64,000 bases of DNA, taken from the NCBI RefSeq assembly GCF_947495715.1, contig NZ_CANLZU010000002.1, forward strand, positions 62,001 to 126,000, read 5' to 3'. Under the pieces are notes generated by a model, which saw only the letters and a list, made by a program, of their open reading frames with translations, made no database searches and was not told the DNA's origin. Source of the stretch: an uncultured Oceanisphaera sp. (GTDB lineage: Bacteria; Pseudomonadota; Gammaproteobacteria; Enterobacterales; Aeromonadaceae). This document shows, one piece after another, positions 6,690 through 14,758 of this stretch. The translations under genes and the position numbers were made by a program. The first letter of the stretch is position 1, and each line of letters opens with the position of its first letter.

Positions 6690-7649
6690 TCAATGATCGG
6701 TATTCAGCTGCCCCAGCAGTTCCGCCAGATCGTTCTGGATGTAACGCTGATCGACGCAATGGGCCAGATTGTCGTTGATAAAACGCACGAAGTTGGCGGC
6801 GGCATAGGGCATGCGCCGGTTGTTGTGGCACACGAGATACCAGTGGCTGCCGAGCGGAAAACCGGGAATGACCGGGCGGCCCACCTTTTGATCGCCCTCG
6901 GCCAGGGTGTGTTCCGACAACACCGCCAGTCCCAGCCCTTGCTCCACGCTCATGCGGATCACCTCGTTGCTTTCTATCTGCATCACCCGCTTCAATTGCA
7001 GGTTGCGCTTGCGCAGCCATTCCTCAAATACCAGCCGGGTGGCGCTGCCGGGCTCGCGCAGCAGAAAACGCTCTTCCAGCAGGGCCGAGAAATCGGCGGG
7101 AGCATTGTTTACCGCCCAGTGATCCGGCGGAGTAATCAAGACCAGCGGATTATGAATAAAACGGCCACTCAGGGTGTGCTCCCCGGTGGGCGGGTGGCTG
7201 AACAGATAAAGATCGTCCTGCTGGTGGCGGTGGCGATCCAGAATATAGCCCCGGTTGCCGACGCTGATCGACACCTCCACCCCCGGAAAACTCCGGTTAA
7301 AGGGCCCCAGCAGGCGCGGCAATATGTATTTGGCGGTGGTCACCACGGCGATGCTGAAACTGCCGCGGGTGCCCTGGCGTGCATCCTGTAAAAAGCCGTT
7401 GAAGTCTTCGAAACGGCTCAGGGCATCCAGTGCCGCATGATACAGCTCGGTGCCGACCAGGGTGGGCGTGATACGCCCGTCGCCGATGATCAGCAAGGGC
7501 TCGCCTACCGCTTCGGCCAGCCGCTTGAGCTGCTGCGACACTGTGGGCTGGGTCAGATGCAGCTGGCCGGCGGCCCGGGATACCGATCCCAGGCGCACCA
7601 CAGACACATACACCTGCAGCAGTCGAAAAGTCAGATGACGAACATTCAT
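6690..7649 (-). CDS. LysR-family regulator, divergent from SbtA-type transporter
   Basis: 319 residues. The N-terminal winged helix-turn-helix is standard (LLQVYVSVVRLGSVSRAAGQ followed by LHLTQPTVSQQLKRL). Residues 90-300 form the periplasmic-binding-protein-like effector domain (GSFSIAVVTTAKYILPRLLG). The gene starts 150 bp from the divergent bicarbonate-type permease, the usual arrangement for a LysR regulator and its target. By analogy with CmpR/CcmR-type regulators it may respond to inorganic carbon status, but that is inference. Full length for the family, with no oddities. Confidence 0.88.
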   Translation of the reverse strand: MNVRHLTFRLLQVYVSVVRLGSVSRAAGQLHLTQPTVSQQLKRLAEAVGEPLLIIGDGRITPTLVGTELYHAALDALSRFEDFNGFLQDARQGTRGSFSIAVVTTAKYILPRLLGPFNRSFPGVEVSISVGNRGYILDRHRHQQDDLYLFSHPPTGEHTLSGRFIHNPLVLITPPDHWAVNNAPADFSALLEERFLLREPGSATRLVFEEWLRKRNLQLKRVMQIESNEVIRMSVEQGLGLAVLSEHTLAEGDQKVGRPVIPGFPLGSHWYLVCHNNRRMPYAAANFVRFINDNLAHCVDQRYIQNDLAELLGQLNTDH

Positions 7650-7798
7650 TGATGATTATCTATATTCATGGTTGTTAACATTTATTGGTAACTATACTTC
7701 GCCGTCCGCACAATGTCTGCCGTCTTCAGGTCAAGCCGGCAGCACACTGCCTTCATTCGGTTGACCACCATTGCAACATAATGAAAAGAGAGGAATTC

Positions 7799-8737
7799 AT
7801 GCCGGATATTGTGGTGGCGTTTTTTGCACTGGGCGTTATAGCGGGCCTGGCCCGTTCGGATCTTAAGGTGCCCAAGGCGGCGTATGACACCCTGAGCATA
7901 CTGCTGATGCTGACCATCGGCTTCAAGGGCGGGCTGGCGCTGCACGGCAACCTGCATTGGGGGCTGGTGCCGTCGCTGCTGGCGGTGGCCTCTTTGGGGG
8001 TGCTGATACCGCTGCTGTGCTATCCGGTGGCCCGGCGGTTGCTGCGGCTCGATCAGGCCAACAGCGCCAGTCTGGCGGCGCATTATGGCTCGGTCAGCGC
8101 CGGTACCTTTGCGGTGGCCCTGGCCTATGCCCAGAGCCTGAGCCTGGAGATTGCGCCCGAGACCACACTGTATCTGGTGTTGCTGGAGCTGCCCGCCATT
8201 ATCGTGGCCATTTCGCTGTACAAGCGGCTGTCGGGGCAGGGCGCACAGAGTGGTCATGGCGGCGTGTGGCACGAGGCGCTGACCAGCCGCGGCGTGGTGC
8301 TGCTGACCGGTGGTGTGCTGATCGGTTACTTCTACGGACCCCAGCAGGCGGCGCCGGTGAGTGATTTGTTTATCGGGGCCTTCAAGGGTCTGCTGGCGCT
8401 GTTTTTGTTGGAAATGGGCCTGTGTGCCGCCAAGGCGCTGTGCCCGGTGCCCTGGCGTCGCTGGCCGGTCATGCTGTTTGCGCTGCTGGCGCCCCTGGTG
8501 CTGGCCGGGCTGGGTACCCTGATGGCCCTGCTGTTGGGGCTGCCGCAAGGCACGGCGCTCATTCTGGTGGCGCTGGTGGCCAGTGCCTCCTACATCGCCG
8601 CCCCGGCGGCCATTGGCGCCGCCATCGACAAGGCAGACATCGGCCTGGCCATGCTGGCATCGTTGGCGGTGACCTTTCCCTTCAACGTGCTGGTGGGCAT
8701 ACCGCTTTACGCCCGCTGGCTGCAGAGCTTTTACTGA
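7799..8737 (+). CDS. SbtA-type sodium-dependent bicarbonate transporter family permease
   Basis: 312 residues starting at the ATG at 7799, which has GAGAGGA just upstream. The frame is open further left, but those residues are not hydrophobic and lack a ribosome site. About ten hydrophobic segments; the start MPDIVVAFFALGVIAGLARS and the block LLMLTIGFKGGLAL are typical of the SBT_1 (DUF897) family, whose cyanobacterial member SbtA is a Na+/HCO3- symporter. A second related half (YFYGPQQAAPVSDLFIGAFK) matches the family's inverted repeat. No SbtB-like PII partner is adjacent. The substrate in a heterotroph is not proven. A strong terminator follows. Confidence 0.85.
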   Translation: MPDIVVAFFALGVIAGLARSDLKVPKAAYDTLSILLMLTIGFKGGLALHGNLHWGLVPSLLAVASLGVLIPLLCYPVARRLLRLDQANSASLAAHYGSVSAGTFAVALAYAQSLSLEIAPETTLYLVLLELPAIIVAISLYKRLSGQGAQSGHGGVWHEALTSRGVVLLTGGVLIGYFYGPQQAAPVSDLFIGAFKGLLALFLLEMGLCAAKALCPVPWRRWPVMLFALLAPLVLAGLGTLMALLLGLPQGTALILVALVASASYIAAPAAIGAAIDKADIGLAMLASLAVTFPFNVLVGIPLYARWLQSFY

Positions 8738-8744
8738 CCATAAA

Positions 8745-8770
8745 AAAGGCGGACCCTGAGGTCCGCCTTT
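8745..8770. terminator. Bidirectional rho-independent terminator
   Basis: Perfect 11-bp stem AAAGGCGGACC / GGTCCGCCTTT with loop CTGA, and A/T tracts on both sides. It lies between the convergent ends of the SbtA-type gene and the transporter small subunit. Confidence 0.9.
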
Positions 8771-8798
8771 GTTGTTTTACCAGCCGTGATACCGGTGC

Positions 8799-8930
8799 TT
8801 ACACCAGTTCGCGGTTTTCCTTTTTGGCGGCGCGCACGTCTTTCAGTACCGCCTTGCAGATCACCACCAGCACCCACAGGGTGAGGGCGGGCCAGATCAG
8901 GATATAAGCGCCTAATGTCAGTTCGTTCAT
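8799..8930 (-). CDS. 43-residue transporter small subunit
   Basis: Translates as MNELTLGAYILIWPALTLWV, then LVVICKAVLKDVRAAKKENR and ELV: one membrane helix followed by a short basic tail, so the C-terminus is probably cytoplasmic. The start overlaps the stop of the symporter gene by ATGA, which implies translational coupling, and AAGGAG sits 7 bp upstream. This resembles the family annotated as putative transporter small subunit, found beside SSS-family symporters. It likely binds or stabilises the symporter; the role is inferred from position and topology. Confidence 0.82.
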   Translation of the reverse strand: MNELTLGAYILIWPALTLWVLVVICKAVLKDVRAAKKENRELV

Positions 8931-10621
8931 GAAGACTCCTTGGCCAGATGGACGGATTTCAGGGAGACCGGGTTGTCGTGAAGGGTAGCGGACCCGGTGT
9001 CATAATTGCCGACACGCTGGGCAATCAGCTCAAAGTCGAACTCCTGGCGCTGCATCAGGCTCATTACCACGCACACCAGGGTGCTGACGCCGTAGGCCAC
9101 CAGGGATGACAACAGCACCGTGTATTCACGCAAAAAGCCGGTGGCAAAGAACATCAGCGCCACGCCGGCAATAATGCCGGCGGCAAAACCGGCGCGGGTG
9201 CCGAGAAAGCCGAACACCATCAGGCCGACGACCACGCCGCCACCCATGCTTGCCAACAGTTCGAACAGCACGCCAATGGCTCCGGTCATGGGCAGCAGTT
9301 CGAAACGGGCGATGCAGAACATCAGCAGGCCGGCAATCACCGCGCTGGTAAAGGCGCGATTGGTGACCCGGTTCCAGAAACAGCTGGCGATAACCGGGAA
9401 CACAATGGCGCCCCACAGCGCGCCCACAAACACCAGCATCACCAGAATGTCGAGCGAGAAGCTGGCAAACACGATGCCGATCATGGTGGCCGCCACCATG
9501 GTCAGGCGGCCGATAAACAGCATGCGCTTGGGATCGGCCTTGCCTTTGGCGATGTTCTTGCCGTAGACATCGGCCATCATGATCGCCGACAGGGCAGACA
9601 AGTCCGAATCGGCGGTAGACGACAGCGAGCCGATCACCAGAATGAAGAACAGGGCAATGAACACCGGCGGCAGATAAGCAGACACCATTTGCGGGATCAA
9701 ATTGTTCATGTCGCCGTTCAGCGGCTCCACCCCGGTGGTGAGCGCCATCAGGCCAATCATGCCCAGGCCGATCACGATGGCACCATAGCCGAGGGTGGCG
9801 GTGATGAAGGTGGGCTTGATGTGTTTTTCGTTTACCGCAAACAAACGCTGGGCAATGGTCTGGTTACCGATGGCATAGGCCAGCACCGCCACGAAGTAGG
9901 GCGCGCCCTGATGCATAATGGCATCCATCGAGAAAATATCGGCCTGCTCCAGGCTGAGATTGTCGAAGCCGTTCAGCATTTCGCTCGGCCCGCCCATGGC
10001 GAACAGCACCGCAGGAATAATCACGATGGCCACCGCCATCAAGGCTATCAGCTGGGCAAAGTCGGTCAGCACCGAGGCGCGAAAGCCCGACCACAGGGTA
10101 TAGCTCAGCACACCGGCACCGGCGATGATCACCCCGGCCTGAAACGACAGCGGCGACAGCACCGACACCAGGGCACCGGCGGCGGTAAAGTTGACCATCA
10201 GGCTGATAAGGCTACCGAGCAGATTGGACAGGGCCAGGATCAGCTGGCTGGACGAGCCGTGACGGGCATGAATGATTTCACCCAGGGTATGGGCGTTGGG
10301 CGCCAGCGCGCGAAAACGGCGGCCGAAGGGATAGATGAACAGAATCATCAAGGCGCCCCAAAAGCCGTAATGCAGGGGGCCAGACACCCCGTAGGTGTAG
10401 CCCGAGGTAGCGGCGGCATAGAAAGAGGCCGCCCAAATCCAGGTGGCGGTCATGCTGGCCGCGCCCATGCCGAAGCCCACGCTGTGGTTGGACACCATAA
10501 AGGCGTCGGTGTCTTCCTGTTCCTTTTTGATAAAGGTGGTGATCAGATAGGTACCACCATAAAAGGCGGCCAGTAACAGCAGCACCGTAGTGCTGGAAAA
10601 TTGATAGAGCTCCAAGTTCAT
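8927..10621 (-). CDS. Sodium:solute symporter (SSS family)
   Basis: 564 residues with about 13 to 15 hydrophobic segments. Hallmarks of the SSS fold are present: GAASMTATWIWAASFYAAAT in TM1-2, GFWGALMILFIYPFGRRFRA, and ILVIGSLSSTADSDLSALS, where the SSTADSDL stretch contributes to the Na+ site. The layout is nearest the DUR3/urea-type and related long symporters, but the substrate cannot be told from sequence. A hydrophilic C-terminal tail of about 50 residues follows (MQRQEFDFELIAQRVG). ATG at 10621 has AAGGAG at 8 bp. It has a leader of more than 200 bp with a short ORF, and it overlaps a small-subunit gene at its 3' end. Confidence 0.88.
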   Translation of the reverse strand: MNLELYQFSSTTVLLLLAAFYGGTYLITTFIKKEQEDTDAFMVSNHSVGFGMGAASMTATWIWAASFYAAATSGYTYGVSGPLHYGFWGALMILFIYPFGRRFRALAPNAHTLGEIIHARHGSSSQLILALSNLLGSLISLMVNFTAAGALVSVLSPLSFQAGVIIAGAGVLSYTLWSGFRASVLTDFAQLIALMAVAIVIIPAVLFAMGGPSEMLNGFDNLSLEQADIFSMDAIMHQGAPYFVAVLAYAIGNQTIAQRLFAVNEKHIKPTFITATLGYGAIVIGLGMIGLMALTTGVEPLNGDMNNLIPQMVSAYLPPVFIALFFILVIGSLSSTADSDLSALSAIMMADVYGKNIAKGKADPKRMLFIGRLTMVAATMIGIVFASFSLDILVMLVFVGALWGAIVFPVIASCFWNRVTNRAFTSAVIAGLLMFCIARFELLPMTGAIGVLFELLASMGGGVVVGLMVFGFLGTRAGFAAGIIAGVALMFFATGFLREYTVLLSSLVAYGVSTLVCVVMSLMQRQEFDFELIAQRVGNYDTGSATLHDNPVSLKSVHLAKESS

Positions 10622-10825
10622 CTCCTTGTCGTGCGAGTGAAGCAGACAGATACGCAGGCAAACGGCACCGGATAAACGGCACCAAACCTGGCGCAGGTTA
10701 AGACGACCTGGCTAGCGGCAACGGACGCGGGAACCCCTGACGGGATCGGCATTAAATAACAGCAACTTACTTAGAGACGTTGGCGATAGCCTGGTAATGT
10801 GCGGTCGACGGCACGGGGCCGTGAT

Positions 10826-10855
10826 TCAGGGAACAGATTCAATTGCGCCTATCAT
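10826..10855 (-). CDS. Short leader ORF (9 codons) with consensus ribosome site
   Basis: ATG at 10855 encodes MIGAIESVP followed by TGA. It is preceded by AAGGAGGTGA, a near-perfect anti-Shine-Dalgarno match, at 7-10 bp. It lies about 205 bp upstream of the symporter start on the same strand. A ribosome site this strong with only nine codons suggests a regulatory leader peptide, or the remnant of a truncated gene. No tandem run of one amino acid is visible. Confidence 0.35.
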   Translation of the reverse strand: MIGAIESVP

Positions 10856-10940
10856 ATGGCGGTCACCTCCTTAAAATGCATGTTGGCCAGCTTTTGAGCG
10901 ACCATACCTTAGCGACAGCGTCGGGTAATGTCCACCCTTG

Positions 10941-10983
10941 GGCGGTTTGCCGACTAGCCGCCAAACCGCCGTTTCGGTATAAT
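10941..10983 (+). promoter_or_regulatory. purE promoter with upstream dyad (possible PurR operator)
   Basis: A consensus -10 box TATAAT lies at 10978-10983, 54 bp before purE. Immediately upstream is a perfect 9-bp inverted repeat, GGCGGTTTG at 10941-10949 and CAAACCGCC at 10962-10970, covering the expected -35 position. An inner AAACCGCCGTTT overlaps its right arm and resembles half of a PurR box. No convincing -35 hexamer is present, consistent with an activated or overlapped promoter. Confidence 0.5.
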
Positions 10984-11036
10984 CCGCGCTCCCCCGGATC
11001 CACCTAAATGCTGAACGTTGTTGAACAGGAGTTGTC

Positions 11037-11531
11037 ATGCAAGCAAAAGTTGCCGTCATCATGGGCTCGAAAAGTGATTGGCCCACCATGCAGGGCGCAG
11101 CAGAAATCATGGACAAGCTGCAAGTAGCCTATGAAGTGGAAGTGGTGTCGGCTCACCGCACCCCAGACCGACTCATGGAGTTTGGCGAACAGGCCGTGGC
11201 GCGCGGTTTTCAGGTTATCATCGCCGGCGCCGGCGGTGCTGCGCACCTGCCCGGCATGGTGGCGTCCAAGACCCGTTTGCCGGTGCTGGGTGTACCGGTA
11301 CAAAGCAAGGCGCTGAACGGCATGGACAGCCTGCTGTCTATCGTGCAAATGCCCAAAGGCGTGGCCGTGGGCACCCTGGCCATCGGCGAAGCCGGTGCCT
11401 TCAATGCGGGTCTGATGGCCTGCCAGATGCTGGCCAACAACGATCCGGCCCTGGCCGAGCGACTGGACGCCTTTCGCAAGGCACAAACCGAGACCGTATT
11501 GGGTAACCCCGATCCGCGGGAGGAAGCATGA
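11037..11531 (+). CDS. purE: N5-carboxyaminoimidazole ribonucleotide mutase
   Basis: 164 residues, the usual length for class I PurE. It converts N5-CAIR to CAIR in de novo purine synthesis. Recognisable blocks are [14 protein letters not shown] (nucleotide-phosphate loop), [14 protein letters not shown] with the catalytic His, and [16 protein letters not shown]. The enzyme forms a cytoplasmic octamer. The stop overlaps the purK start by four bases (ATGA), so the two enzymes that act in sequence are translationally coupled. ATG at 11037 has AGGAG upstream. Confidence 0.97.
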   Translation: MQAKVAVIMGSKSDWPTMQGAAEIMDKLQVAYEVEVVSAHRTPDRLMEFGEQAVARGFQVIIAGAGGAAHLPGMVASKTRLPVLGVPVQSKALNGMDSLLSIVQMPKGVAVGTLAIGEAGAFNAGLMACQMLANNDPALAERLDAFRKAQTETVLGNPDPREEA

Positions 11532-12595
11532 GCCGTATCTGGGTACTCGGCGCCGGCCAATTGGGCCAGATGCTGAAGCATGCGGGCATGCCGCTTAATC
11601 TGGACGTGCGTCCGGTCGACATCGAGTCGGAAGAGACCTTTCCGCTGCTGCCGCACGAGCAGGTGACCGCCGAGCGCGAACAGTGGCCCGACACCGCCGC
11701 CACCCGCCAGCTGTCGGCTCACCCGGCGTTTGTTAACCTCGACACCTTTCCGATTCTGGCCGACCGCTTCACGCAAAAGTCGCTGATCGACAAGCTGGGT
11801 CTGGCCACCGCGCCCTGGCAGCTGGTTGAAACCGAGACTTCCGCCGACGATCTGCACCAGCAGCTGGGCGAGCGAGTGCTGCTCAAGCGCCGCACCGGCG
11901 GTTATGACGGCCGTGGCCAGCACTGGCTGCGTGATCCGGGCCAGGACGCCATTCCCGATGACTGGCACACCCAGGCCATTGCCGAGCAGGCCATCGACTT
12001 CGACGAAGAAATGTCGGTTGTCGGCATGCGTGGCGCCGACGGTCAGTGCTTTTTCTACCCGCTGACCCTCAATCTGCACGTTAACGGCATTCTGCTGGGC
12101 TCGGTTGCACCATTGGCACGGCTGGCCCATTTGCAGGCCGAAGCCGAGCAGATGCTGGCCACCCTGATGAACGACCTTGATTATGTAGGCGTGATGGCGA
12201 TGGAATGCTTCCGGGTCGGCGATCACCTGTTGATCAACGAACTGGCACCGCGCGTGCACAACAGCGGCCACTGGACCCAGGCCGGTGCCAGCGTCAGCCA
12301 GTTTGAAGCTCATTTGCGTGCCGTGGCCAAGCTGCCGCTGGTTGAACCGCGGGTGAAAAATACCAGCGTCATGGTCAATCTGGTGGGCGTAAACAAAGAC
12401 GACGCCTGGCTGTCGGTACCCGGTGCCGAGCTGTACTGGTACGGCAAGGAAGTGCGTCCCGGCCGCAAGGTGGGTCACATCAACTTCTGCCTCGACAACC
12501 ATGCCGACACCAAGGCGGCGCTCGACCAGCTGCAGCCCATGCTACCCGCCAACTACGTGCAGGTACTGGACTGGCTGCGCAGCCAGCTCGACTAA
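11528..12595 (+). CDS. purK: N5-carboxyaminoimidazole ribonucleotide synthase
   Basis: 355 residues, ATP-grasp fold. It uses ATP and bicarbonate to carboxylate AIR to N5-CAIR, the substrate of PurE. Visible features are the N-terminal Rossmann loop [12 protein letters not shown], the ATP-binding segment [32 protein letters not shown], and the metal site [15 protein letters not shown]. Overlaps purE by 4 bp and is followed by a strong terminator, so purEK forms a two-gene operon as in E. coli. Confidence 0.97.
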   Translation: MSRIWVLGAGQLGQMLKHAGMPLNLDVRPVDIESEETFPLLPHEQVTAEREQWPDTAATRQLSAHPAFVNLDTFPILADRFTQKSLIDKLGLATAPWQLVETETSADDLHQQLGERVLLKRRTGGYDGRGQHWLRDPGQDAIPDDWHTQAIAEQAIDFDEEMSVVGMRGADGQCFFYPLTLNLHVNGILLGSVAPLARLAHLQAEAEQMLATLMNDLDYVGVMAMECFRVGDHLLINELAPRVHNSGHWTQAGASVSQFEAHLRAVAKLPLVEPRVKNTSVMVNLVGVNKDDAWLSVPGAELYWYGKEVRPGRKVGHINFCLDNHADTKAALDQLQPMLPANYVQVLDWLRSQLD

Positions 12596-12600
12596 CCCCA

Positions 12601-12626
12601 AAAGCCCCGCACCAGCGGGGCTTTTT
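12601..12626 (+). terminator. Rho-independent terminator of purEK
   Basis: Stem AAAGCCCCGC / GCGGGGCTTT, loop ACCA, followed by T5, six bases after the purK stop. Confidence 0.92.
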
Positions 12627-12687
12627 GTTGGTTAACAGAGTGTGGCTCCAAACCTTGCTTCCCGGCTACAGCCGGACCTGGATTGCC

Positions 12688-12736
12688 CGCCTCACGCCTC
12701 ACGCCTCACGCCTCACGCCTCACGCCTCACGCCTCA
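12688..12736. repeat. 7-bp tandem repeat, seven copies of CGCCTCA
   Basis: Seven exact consecutive copies of CGCCTCA between the purK terminator and the 3' end of the TRAP large-permease gene. The array ends 5 bp before that gene's stop codon. Not coding. Perfect copies suggest recent expansion by slippage. Confidence 0.95.
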
Positions 12737-12741
12737 CGTTT

Positions 12742-14022
12742 TTACCGGAACGCGAGATCCCTAAGCAGCAGGGCTATCTGCGGAAAGGCAATCAGCAAGA
12801 CGGTCACCACCAGCAGGATCAGCAGGAACGGCGGTACCCCACGGATGACATCGATAAACGGACGCCTAAACACGGCGACGGCGGTAAAGATGTTACAGCC
12901 GAACGGCGGGGTGGCTGCGCCAATGGCGACCTGCAGGGTGATCAGTACGCCTACCAGCACCGGGTCTAGCCCGGCGGCCTTGATCAAGGGCGCGAAGATG
13001 GGCACCAGAATCAGGATCACCACCACCGAATCGACAAACATGCAGCCGATGAAAAAAGCGATGTTGATGGCCACCAGCGTCATGATGGGGCCCGCTTCAT
13101 CCAGCCCTATTGCGGCGATAAGTTGCTGGGGGATCTGGGCGTAAGATAGAACCCAGGAAAAGGCGGCCCCGGCGGCGATCAGGATGAACACTACCGAGGT
13201 GACGGCGCTGGTGGACAGGGCGATATCAAAAATATCGCGAACCTTGATCGAACGAAAGACCACGACTTCCAGCAGCAAGGCATAAAGCACGCACACGGCT
13301 GCCGCTTCGGTGGGGCTGAAAATGCCGCCGTAGATGCCACCGACCACGATGGCCGGAAACCCCAGCGGCCAGACAGCGCGGCGAATGGATACCAGGCGCT
13401 CCGCCCAGCTGGCACGGGGTTCAACGGGAATATTGTGCCGTTTGGCATACCAGATGCAATAGAGTGAAAACAGCACTATGATCAGCAGCCCGGGTCCCAG
13501 ACCGGCGATGAACAGCTCCGAGATCGAGGTGCCGGAGATGACGCCATAGATAATCATGCCGATGGATGGGGGGATCAGGTACGCCAGATCGGCGGCGTTA
13601 ACGATAAGGCCAATCGAAAACGAATCGTTGTAACCGGCCTTCAGCATGCGTGGGCGCATGGCGCCGCCCACCGCCACCACGGTGGCCTGGGTCGAGCCGC
13701 ACACGGCACCAAACAGGGCGCAGGCGGCGGTGACAGATACGGCCAACCCACCGCGGATGTGACCCATAAAGCGCATCACCACATCTACCAGCCTATCGGC
13801 CGAATGACCCCGGGTAATGATATCGGCGGCGAGAATAAACATGGGCACGGCAATCAGGGCAGACGGTTTGACTCCGCCGATCATTTGCTGCACCACCATC
13901 TGCAGGCTCAGGTCCGGCATATAGACAATAAAGGCCATCATGGCCGCCGCCAGCAGCGGCATCATCATCGGAAAACCGGCCAGCAGCAGCAGGATCATTA
14001 CTCCCAACATCATCATCGTCAT
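12742..14022 (-). CDS. TRAP transporter large permease subunit (DctM type)
   Basis: 426 residues, the standard size for DctM. Many hydrophobic segments begin at the N-terminus (MMLGVMILLLLAGFPMMMPL). Family blocks include FILAADIITRGHSADRLVDV, FGAVCGSTQATVVAVGGAMRP and the repeated GIIYGGIFSPTEAAAVCVLY. It forms the membrane channel with DctQ and uses the Na+ gradient to import a substrate delivered by DctP. The start overlaps the end of the DctQ gene by 4 bp. Substrate probably set by the linked ureohydrolase locus (inference). Confidence 0.95.
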   Translation of the reverse strand: MTMMMLGVMILLLLAGFPMMMPLLAAAMMAFIVYMPDLSLQMVVQQMIGGVKPSALIAVPMFILAADIITRGHSADRLVDVVMRFMGHIRGGLAVSVTAACALFGAVCGSTQATVVAVGGAMRPRMLKAGYNDSFSIGLIVNAADLAYLIPPSIGMIIYGVISGTSISELFIAGLGPGLLIIVLFSLYCIWYAKRHNIPVEPRASWAERLVSIRRAVWPLGFPAIVVGGIYGGIFSPTEAAAVCVLYALLLEVVVFRSIKVRDIFDIALSTSAVTSVVFILIAAGAAFSWVLSYAQIPQQLIAAIGLDEAGPIMTLVAINIAFFIGCMFVDSVVVILILVPIFAPLIKAAGLDPVLVGVLITLQVAIGAATPPFGCNIFTAVAVFRRPFIDVIRGVPPFLLILLVVTVLLIAFPQIALLLRDLAFR

Positions 14023-14684
14023 GATTTATTCTCCTGATAGCCAAGTGGTTCACTCGTTGCTTTTACTGCCTGCTCTTGATCGGGGTTTTCAACCGTATGA
14101 TCCTGTTGGTACAGATGCATTACTTCGGCAATCTCGGGGTCCAGATATTCATCTACCGTGGTGAACGAGATATAGACATGCTCATCGGACAGATTCAGGT
14201 TTCTGAATGCGGTCAATACATACTGAATGCCGGTGACGGCGAAACCGATCACCACCCAGATGTAGGTCAGGTAAAGGGGAAACTGCAGTGCAGGGGTCAC
14301 CCGTCCGCGGCTGGCCAGCTTGATAACGTATTCCAGGGCATACCAGGCGAGCATGAACATGGCCACTGCGGTCAGGGAGGCGATAATGATCATCAGCAGT
14401 TTCTTGTAGCGTGCCGACAGCAGGTCATAGAGCGCAGACATGCGAATATGACGGCCCTTGCGGGTCACATACCCCAGCCCCATAAAGGTGATGATCACGA
14501 TCAGGAATTCGTTGAGCTCTTCGGTGAAATAGATACTTTGCGAAAACAGGTAACGGCCAAACACATTGGCAATGGTGTTGGCGGCCATGATGATGATGCC
14601 CCAGCCAAGCACGTATATTTCGGCTTTGCCGATGAGCTTGTCGGTAAGGGGCAACATTTTGGTCAGGGCGGTATATAAGGGCAT
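14019..14684 (-). CDS. TRAP transporter small permease subunit (DctQ type)
   Basis: 221 residues. Four hydrophobic segments, with the family block FTEELNEFLIVIITFMGLGY followed by RKGRHIRMSALYDLL. The protein is longer than usual (about 160-190) because of a hydrophilic acidic C-terminal tail of some 55 residues (VDEYLDPEIAEVMHLYQQD), whose role is unknown. Start at 14684 has GAGGT upstream. Overlaps the DctM gene at its 3' end; the binding-protein gene lies 74 bp upstream. Confidence 0.93.
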   Translation of the reverse strand: MPLYTALTKMLPLTDKLIGKAEIYVLGWGIIIMAANTIANVFGRYLFSQSIYFTEELNEFLIVIITFMGLGYVTRKGRHIRMSALYDLLSARYKKLLMIIIASLTAVAMFMLAWYALEYVIKLASRGRVTPALQFPLYLTYIWVVIGFAVTGIQYVLTAFRNLNLSDEHVYISFTTVDEYLDPEIAEVMHLYQQDHTVENPDQEQAVKATSEPLGYQENKS

Positions 14685-14758
14685 CGGCTTGACCTCGGTC
14701 CGGGTAAGCGGAGTAAAAGACCAGCCCCCTTGCCGGGCAGGGAGCTGGCAACGGCAGG

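Larger units (their letters stand above)
10622..11036. other. Divergent intergenic region, symporter leader and purE promoter
   Basis: 415 bp separating the minus-strand symporter from plus-strand purE. It holds the leader ORF at 10826-10855 and the purE promoter dyad at 10941-10983. I see no riboswitch class that I recognise in the symporter leader. Confidence 0.5.

Noticed and set aside
9689-10576. Long antisense ORF over the symporter gene
   Set aside because: A shadow frame of a GC-rich gene; His/Gln/Gly-rich and without membrane or domain features.
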